Source of the DNA: UBA2658 sp964617335
Lineage (GTDB): Bacteria > Bacillota > Clostridia > Oscillospirales > Oscillospiraceae
Direction: 5' to 3'
Length of the DNA stretch: 64,000 nucleotides
Assembly (NCBI GenBank): GCA_964617335.1
Contig: CAZTXG010000004.1
Coordinates: 15,098 to 79,097, forward strand
Made by a program: the position numbers and the translations under genes. Shown one piece after another: positions 58,866-64,000 of this stretch. The stretch's first letter is position 1, and every line of letters starts with the position of its first letter. Below the pieces are notes generated by a model that saw only the letters and a program-made list of their open reading frames with translations, searched no databases and had not been told where the DNA came from.

Positions 58866-59834
58866 TTACCTGCCCTCCTTTCTGGTCAGCTTCTGGATGG
58901 CAATGGCGGCAATCAGTAAAATTCCGGTCGCAGCCTCCTGCCAGGCGGCAGGCAGGTTCATAAGCATTAGTCCGTTGCGTATAATCATGATAAGTACGAT
59001 TCCGCCCAGAGTTCCCCAAACAGAGCCTTCTCCGCCGTCTGAGGAGGTTCCTCCCGCGACCACCGCAGTGATGGCCAGCATTTCATAGCCGCTTCCGCCG
59101 TCCGGCGTGGAGGAGCCAAGGTAGGCCAGTGATAAAATGGCGGCAAGGCCGCAAAAGGATCCCATGATCGCCATGTTTTGTATTTTGCGTCTTTTAATTG
59201 GCACACCTGAATAGCGAGAGGCGTTTAGGTTGCTTCCAATTGCCATAAAATCACGGGGAACAACAGAGGAGCGCATATAAAGAGCGGTAAAAAGAACAAT
59301 GAAAAGCGCCGCTATTACAATTAGGTAAATGGGGCCGAGCTTGCCTTCGCCAAAGGCAAAAAAGGAGCTGGTTTTAGGTAAATTGCTAACACTGTTTCCA
59401 CCGGTTAGAACAAGGGTTATTCCTTTAAAAAGGTTTACGGTGCCCAAGGTTACTATTATTACCGGAATGTCCAGCACCACCGCCAGCGCACCATTTAGCA
59501 TCCCGCAAACCGTGCCTATAACAAGGCCTAAAACCGCGGCAAGCCAAGGGTTAAGCCCTCCTAAAATCAGCAGTGCCATAGAGTTCACAATCAGGTTGTA
59601 GTTTGCTCCAACAGAGATATCCATGCCTCCTGTGGAAACCACAAAGGTCATTCCGGTAGATATTACCATCATGACAACCATCTGACGCAGCAGGCGCAAA
59701 AGGTTTTGGGAGGTCAGAAACGTGCTGGTACTCAAAGAGAACAGCACCGATACCAGCAGGATGCCGATGAGTACCGCTATGATATTGGGGCTGAATAAAG
59801 ACCCCGCTTTTGACTTGGATACTATCTTTCGCAT
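58866..59834 (-). CDS. Sugar ABC transporter permease (RbsC-like)
   Basis: A 322-residue membrane protein of the RbsC type: STGGMDISVGANYNLI, GVPIKRRKIQNMAIMGSFCG (in part), VVAGGTSSDGGEGSVWGT. It lies directly next to the fused ATPase-permease gene, so the transporter probably has two different permease halves. Confidence 0.93.
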   Translation of the reverse strand: MRKIVSKSKAGSLFSPNIIAVLIGILLVSVLFSLSTSTFLTSQNLLRLLRQMVVMMVISTGMTFVVSTGGMDISVGANYNLIVNSMALLILGGLNPWLAAVLGLVIGTVCGMLNGALAVVLDIPVIIVTLGTVNLFKGITLVLTGGNSVSNLPKTSSFFAFGEGKLGPIYLIVIAALFIVLFTALYMRSSVVPRDFMAIGSNLNASRYSGVPIKRRKIQNMAIMGSFCGLAAILSLAYLGSSTPDGGSGYEMLAITAVVAGGTSSDGGEGSVWGTLGGIVLIMIIRNGLMLMNLPAAWQEAATGILLIAAIAIQKLTRKEGR

Positions 59835-59852
59835 AAGTCTACCTCAAATATA

Positions 59853-60764
59853 CTATTTGCCGTTAAGATAACAGACATGCGTCCAGCCGCGCGCCTTAGT
59901 TTTAAGCTGCAATATGGAATGACCGCAAGTAATATACAAATACCTGCCGTCCGGACCGCCCCACACAATGTTTAAGGCAATGTCGGGGGTGACCATTACT
60001 GCAAGACAATTTCCCTGAGGATCAAAGTAATGAAGGCCGTCCTGGGCAGTGCAAATCAGGTTTCCAAATTCGTCTACCTTCATACCGTCGGGAACCGTTT
60101 TGTCCTCTCCGTGGGTTTTTGCAAAAAGCCTTTGATTAGATAGTCTTCCGTCTGGAGCGACGTCATAGACATAAATACAGTAATTAGGCGAATCGTTAAT
60201 GTAAAGCAGCGATTCATCCGGAGAAAAGCATAGGCCATTGGGATTTCCAAAGCCCTCGGCAGCAATTTCTATCCGGCCGCTTTCCGGATCAAGGAGGTAG
60301 ACGGGTCGTCTGTCGGAAGGATAGGGTCTGTAAACACCGGCGGGCTCATCATTACGCCCGTAAATCGGGTCAGAGAAGTAAATCAAACCATCGCTTCGGG
60401 CGATGACATCGTTGGGTGCGTTCAGTTCAACACCTTCATAATGGCTGGCAAGAACCTCCACTTCGCTTCCGTCAGGCTGACAGCGCATTAGCCGGCTGGC
60501 AGCGTGTTCACAAGCGAGAATTCTTCCCTGAGGGTCAAAGGCAAGGCCGTTCCATTTTCCGCCGTTATAAAACAACTCCCTTAGCCCTTCCTTTTCACTC
60601 CAACACATAGTTCTGGAAGGGGGAATATCGCTGAAAATTAAGCGGTCATTATGATAATCCCATATGGGGCCTTCAGTCCATTCAAGGCCGGAGGCAAGCT
60701 CGACAAATTCTTCATGGGGATCAATCAGGCTGTAAATTCGCTCGTCATATACACGGATTTTCAT
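59853..60764 (-). CDS. SMP-30/gluconolactonase family lactonase
   Basis: A 303-residue six-bladed beta-propeller. LEWTEGPIWDYHNDRLIFSD (in part) holds the metal-binding Glu, NAPNDVIARSDGLIYFSDP an Asn-Asp pair, and FGNPNGLCFSPDESLLYINDS (in part) a second Asn and Asp. These enzymes open sugar lactones in oxidative sugar pathways. The start at 60764 follows GGAGGAG, a site inside the end of the aldolase gene. The upstream in-frame extension reads across that gene and is rejected. Confidence 0.9.
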   Translation of the reverse strand: MKIRVYDERIYSLIDPHEEFVELASGLEWTEGPIWDYHNDRLIFSDIPPSRTMCWSEKEGLRELFYNGGKWNGLAFDPQGRILACEHAASRLMRCQPDGSEVEVLASHYEGVELNAPNDVIARSDGLIYFSDPIYGRNDEPAGVYRPYPSDRRPVYLLDPESGRIEIAAEGFGNPNGLCFSPDESLLYINDSPNYCIYVYDVAPDGRLSNQRLFAKTHGEDKTVPDGMKVDEFGNLICTAQDGLHYFDPQGNCLAVMVTPDIALNIVWGGPDGRYLYITCGHSILQLKTKARGWTHVCYLNGK

Positions 60765-60768
60765 ATGC

Positions 60769-61584
60769 TCACTCCTCCATCTCCGGAGAGGAATCTGTTC
60801 TGCGGTTCTCCGGAACCGCCTTATTATAATGTTTCCACATAGACAGAATAGCTTGGGAGATGAAGGCGGTATCCTGACTGAAGCCAAAGATGGAAGCACC
60901 GGTTTTTTCCCACATAGAAATGTTCTGTCCATCTATGCTGGGCCACACCATAAAGGGCATACCGGCCTGCCGGCAAACCTCCGCCGCCTCAAAAACGACT
61001 TTAAGAACCTGCTCATCGGCATCTCCGTAAAACCCCATGTCCACAGAAAGATCCCCGGGGCCGAGACAGATAAGGTCAACTCCATCCACCGCAATAATTT
61101 CCGCTATGTTCCTAAAGCCCTCCAATTGCTCGATAATCATCATTTTCATGGTAAGTTCTTCAGCTTGGCGCACATAGTTAGACTGCCCCATCTGCCCATA
61201 ATGCCCTGCACGCTGGGGGTTAAATCCCCTCAGACCCTTGGGCGGATATTGGCAGGCTGCCACTGCTTCCCGCGCGTCCTGTGCTGTGTTAATTAAAGGA
61301 AAAACCATGACATCCGGCCCCATATCAAGGATGGGGCGGACAAGTTCAGGATCCCTTCCGGTACTGCGGACAAAAGCCGCCGCTCCTCCGGCATGAGCAC
61401 CTATCATGTGCATTTGGATTTCCCTTCGATCAAGGGCTCCATGCTCTCCTTCAATCCACACAAAATCATAACCCGCAAGGCCTACAAGTTCACTGACCGC
61501 GGGATCGGCCAGAGAAACAACCACCCCGCACACAACTTTGTTTGCTTCCAGATTGGTTTTCAAAAGTTTCAAAGGTTCTCTCAT
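60769..61584 (-). CDS. HpcH/HpaI family aldolase
   Basis: A 271-residue class II pyruvate aldolase-type TIM barrel: WIEGEHGALDRREIQ with the base, AAFVRSTGRDPELVRPILDMG (in part), FPLINTAQDAREAVAACQYPPKGLRG (in part), and DLICLGPGDLSVDMG with metal and substrate ligands. Family members split 2-keto-3-deoxy sugar acids to pyruvate and an aldehyde. With the SMP-30 lactonase next to it, an oxidative sugar-acid branch is suggested. Substrate unknown. Confidence 0.88.
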   Translation of the reverse strand: MREPLKLLKTNLEANKVVCGVVVSLADPAVSELVGLAGYDFVWIEGEHGALDRREIQMHMIGAHAGGAAAFVRSTGRDPELVRPILDMGPDVMVFPLINTAQDAREAVAACQYPPKGLRGFNPQRAGHYGQMGQSNYVRQAEELTMKMMIIEQLEGFRNIAEIIAVDGVDLICLGPGDLSVDMGFYGDADEQVLKVVFEAAEVCRQAGMPFMVWPSIDGQNISMWEKTGASIFGFSQDTAFISQAILSMWKHYNKAVPENRRTDSSPEMEE

Positions 61585-61590
61585 TGTTTT

Positions 61591-63114
61591 TCATCCTCTT
61601 TCCGCATAATCCTGATTAACTGGGATATATTTCAAATATTTTGCATATGTGTTTCGGTATATACTGCTGTTTTCCGGCAGGGGTACTATGCGTTCCGCTT
61701 CCTGTAATCTGTGAAATACTGCTTGTGGGTCCTTCCAGACTCCATGTCCGATTCCAGCCACAAGAGCAGCGCCAAAGGCGCTGGCATCAGTGCTGCCGTC
61801 AAAGCTGATTACTGGAAGCTCAAATACATCGGCAAAAATCTGCTTCCAAATTTCACTTTTTGCACCACCGCCGCTTATTATAATTTCCTTTGCGGGAAGC
61901 TCCTCCGCCTCCAAAATAATCTCATAAGCCTGCCGCAGCGAATAGGCCACGCCTTCTAGCACAGCACGAGTAAAATGACCTTTCCCCATTCCGGCATGGA
62001 TACCCAAAAAGCTTGCCCGTGCCTGAGAATCGAACAGGGGAACCCGCTCTCCGTTTAAATAGGGATAAAAAAGAAGTCCGTCTGCCCCGGGTGCAACATC
62101 CCCGGCCTGTCTGTCAAGTAGGGAAAAAGCGTCTTCTTCGCCCTGTCTCTGACGCTGCTGCTCCATGTCGCCAAAGGTTTCCTTGTACCATTCAAAGGCC
62201 CCCGCTGCAAAAAGTGTACATCCAATGGCCACCCACTGACCGGCAAGTGTGCTGCAAAACATTTGCAGCTTTCCGGCGGGATTGCCGGCATATTGCGAAA
62301 GACTCATAGAGGCAACGCCGGAAGTTCCCAAGGAAATACCCAGACGCCCCGGCTCAAAAATGCCAGCTCCTACTGTTGTAAGTACGGCATCTCCTCCTCC
62401 GCCATATATGGGTATTCCAGAGGGCAGCCCGATTTCTTTTGCAGCTTCATCTGTTATTTTCCCCGTTTGCTCGGTAGATTCCACGCATTTGGGGAAAAGA
62501 TAGCGAGGCAAATCCAGCTTGTCAATGAGTTCCCAGGCCCAGCTTCTGTCTTTTGTAGAAAAAAGTCCGGTTCCCGATGCGTCCGACACCTCGGTAATAA
62601 GCTCTCCGCTGAGCCTACATCGGATATAATCTTTTGGATTTAAGACAGTTCGTGTTCTTTTATAAAGCTCTGGCTCCTCGTCACGCATCCACAGGATTTT
62701 TCCCGCGGTATAACCGGTAAGCATACGGTTGTTCGTATAGGATAAAAGTGCTTCAAGGCCTCCGGCAGTCTCAGTTATTTTTTCACACTGCTTTTCATTA
62801 CGCTGGTCGTTCCACAAAATCGCATTTCTAAGGACCCTACCCTTTTCATCCAGAGGCGTCATCCCGTGCATTTGTCCGGAAAGACCCACCGCGCAAATGG
62901 TTTCAGGCAAGACGGAGCTTGAGCTTAGCATCCGGCGAACCGCCGTACAAGAAGCCTTCCACCAATCCTCCGGGTCTTGCTCGGTCCAACCAGGCTGCGG
63001 CTGTAAAAGAGGATAGGCGGCTACTGCTGAATTAACAACCTTGCCGTGTTCATCCACCAGAAGAACCTTTACACTTGAGGTTCCAATATCAATTCCCAAC
63101 AGGTGTTTTAACAT
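61591..63114 (-). CDS. xylB: Xylulokinase
   Basis: A 507-residue FGGY kinase: GIDIGTSSVKVLLVDEHG at the start, VGLSGQMHGM, the GISLGTSGVASM and the C-terminal ISGGGAKSEIWKQIFADVF. The SGQMHGM segment and the joined xylA gene fit xylulokinase. Its start overlaps the xylA stop by seven bases, and the aldolase gene follows six bases later. Related ketopentose kinases cannot be fully excluded. Confidence 0.93.
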   Translation of the reverse strand: MLKHLLGIDIGTSSVKVLLVDEHGKVVNSAVAAYPLLQPQPGWTEQDPEDWWKASCTAVRRMLSSSSVLPETICAVGLSGQMHGMTPLDEKGRVLRNAILWNDQRNEKQCEKITETAGGLEALLSYTNNRMLTGYTAGKILWMRDEEPELYKRTRTVLNPKDYIRCRLSGELITEVSDASGTGLFSTKDRSWAWELIDKLDLPRYLFPKCVESTEQTGKITDEAAKEIGLPSGIPIYGGGGDAVLTTVGAGIFEPGRLGISLGTSGVASMSLSQYAGNPAGKLQMFCSTLAGQWVAIGCTLFAAGAFEWYKETFGDMEQQRQRQGEEDAFSLLDRQAGDVAPGADGLLFYPYLNGERVPLFDSQARASFLGIHAGMGKGHFTRAVLEGVAYSLRQAYEIILEAEELPAKEIIISGGGAKSEIWKQIFADVFELPVISFDGSTDASAFGAALVAGIGHGVWKDPQAVFHRLQEAERIVPLPENSSIYRNTYAKYLKYIPVNQDYAERG

Positions 63115-64000
63115 GAGCCCTCTCCTGAAAACAAAATTTCATTTATAATGTTTTCCAAATATTCCTGACGGCCGCTGCTAACGGCAGGCTCGCCATGAGT
63201 CAGTGCATATTGCTCCAAAGTTTCAAGGCTGGCCTGCCTGCTGCGAATTTGCCTGCCCAATCCGCTGTCCCAGCTTTTGTATCTCCGGCTAAGAAATTGA
63301 TCAAGCCGGCCGTCCTCCAAAATGGCAGCTGCTTTTCTCAGTCCAAGAGCAAAGGTGTCGATTCCGGCAATGTAGGCATACAGAATGTCGTTGGCAGTAA
63401 AGGAGCCCCGCCGTGTTTTTGCGTCAAAGTTGAGTCCGCCATCCTTAAATCCTCCCGCTCTAAGAACCTCAAGCATACATAAGGTTGCGGCATAAACATC
63501 GGTGGGAAACTGGTCAGTATCCCAACCTAGCAGCGGATCCCCCTGATTTGCATCAATTGAGCCAAACAAGCCGTTTGCAGCGGCATATCTCAGCTCATGC
63601 TGGAAGCTGTGTCCGGCAAGTGTTGCATGGTTGGCCTCTATATTCAGCTTGTAATCTTTTTCAAGACCTGCTCCCCGTAAAAAAGCAGTGACGGCAGCTG
63701 CGTCAAAGTCATATTGGTGTTTTGTTGGCTCCTTGGGTTTCGGCTCTATATATAAAGAGCCTTTAAAGCCAATTTGCCGTGCATAATCCCTTGCCATCTG
63801 GAGCATGGCGGCAAGATTTTCAAGCTCCAAGGCCATATCTGTGTTCAGCAAGGTCTCATAGCCTTCCCGCCCGCCCCAGAAAACAATGCCGGCAGCGTCC
63901 AGCTTTTTTGCCACTTCGATATTCTTTTTTATTTGTGCGCCGGCATAGGCAAAAACCTCTACATCAGGGGCAGTGGCAGCTCCGTGAACATATCGCCTAT
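63108..64000 (-). CDS. xylA: Xylose isomerase, C-terminal part
   Basis: XylA converts xylose to xylulose with two divalent metals. The frame is open to the window edge, so about 296 of ~440 residues are visible. VHGAATAPDVEVFAYAGAQ (from base 63985 down) shows it continues without a start. Metal and substrate residues are seen in FWGGREGYE, YIEPKPKEPTKHQYDFD (Glu, Lys), NIEANHATLAGHSFQHEL (Glu, His), and GSIDANQGDPLLGWDTDQFP and LNFDAKTRR (Asp). All match the family. Confidence 0.96.
   Translation of the reverse strand, partial: RRYVHGAATAPDVEVFAYAGAQIKKNIEVAKKLDAAGIVFWGGREGYETLLNTDMALELENLAAMLQMARDYARQIGFKGSLYIEPKPKEPTKHQYDFDAAAVTAFLRGAGLEKDYKLNIEANHATLAGHSFQHELRYAAANGLFGSIDANQGDPLLGWDTDQFPTDVYAATLCMLEVLRAGGFKDGGLNFDAKTRRGSFTANDILYAYIAGIDTFALGLRKAAAILEDGRLDQFLSRRYKSWDSGLGRQIRSRQASLETLEQYALTHGEPAVSSGRQEYLENIINEILFSGEGSC

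Noticed and set aside
1..64000. CRISPR arrays, rRNA, insertion sequences, prophage and T-box leaders
   Set aside because: No regularly spaced repeats, rRNA signatures, transposase or phage genes, or T-box consensus were found by reading.

Overview
The window reads as a chromosomal segment of a Gram-positive, low-to-mid GC Clostridia-type bacterium (Firmicutes/Bacillota, probably an Oscillospiraceae-like gut anaerobe). The evidence is an AddA-type recombination nuclease, RNase Y, the single-chain glycyl-tRNA synthetase, a CIRCE operator on groES-groEL, THF and guanine riboswitches, lipoprotein-anchored ABC binding proteins, frequent GTG/TTG starts behind strong Shine-Dalgarno sites, and TTGACA/TATAAT promoters. 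No phage, integrase, transposase, rRNA or CRISPR array was seen. Species-level identity cannot be set from sequence reading alone.

Layout. 1-1.7 kb: end of addA. 1.7-5.6 kb (minus): rpmE, a small membrane protein, rpiB, a PHP phosphatase and a GT39-type mannosyltransferase with an inserted discoidin-like domain. 5.7-8.1 kb (minus): rpmG-secE-nusG-rplK-rplA from one consensus promoter, ending in a terminator with no rplJ-rplL behind it. 8.2-10.8 kb (plus): folC, then a THF riboswitch controlling the folate transporter folT, then ruvX. 11-15.2 kb: a DUF4349 lipoprotein, a PurN-like protein without its catalytic residues, and a GT4-CsaB fusion. 15.3-21 kb (plus): a phosphatase-GNAT fusion, a YgiQ-type radical SAM protein, a lone fumarase alpha subunit, DUF378, and a ParB/Noc-like protein. 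21-27 kb (plus): a purine salvage block made of xpt, a guanine riboswitch with terminator, and a BMP-type nucleoside ABC transporter. 27-35.7 kb: DUF5684, threonine aldolase (minus), YfbR-like HD nucleotidase, ACT protein, UPF0210, DUF896, glyS, a 37-residue membrane protein too short for routine calling, and nadE. 35.9-41.1 kb (minus): an Opp/Dpp-type peptide transporter. 41.2-45.2 kb (minus): rny and CIRCE-controlled groES-groEL. 45.4-52.4 kb (minus): a chain of mostly overlapping genes, ymdB, YhaO-like, YhaN-like, aroC, a membrane protein and an RlmL-like methyltransferase. 52.5-52.9 kb: a 57-residue protein behind a perfect palindrome, and tRNA-Arg(ACG). 53-64 kb (minus): a sugar gene cluster with xylA (cut by the window edge), xylB, an HpcH/HpaI aldolase, an SMP-30 lactonase, a sugar ABC transporter with a fused ATPase-permease, an epimerase-like TIM barrel and a ROK regulator.

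How the parts work together. The folate block pairs a folate-polyglutamating enzyme with a folate-sensing transporter. The purine block pairs xanthine salvage with riboswitch-controlled nucleoside uptake. The 53-64 kb block imports a sugar and channels it through isomerase/kinase and possibly lactonase/aldolase steps. The least explained elements are a family of short palindromic repeats with TAGGGCG ends (four copies, one a 164-bp MITE-like inverted repeat just upstream of glyS), the catalytically stripped PurN homologue, the fusion proteins, and stem-loops placed directly behind all three ABC binding-protein genes.
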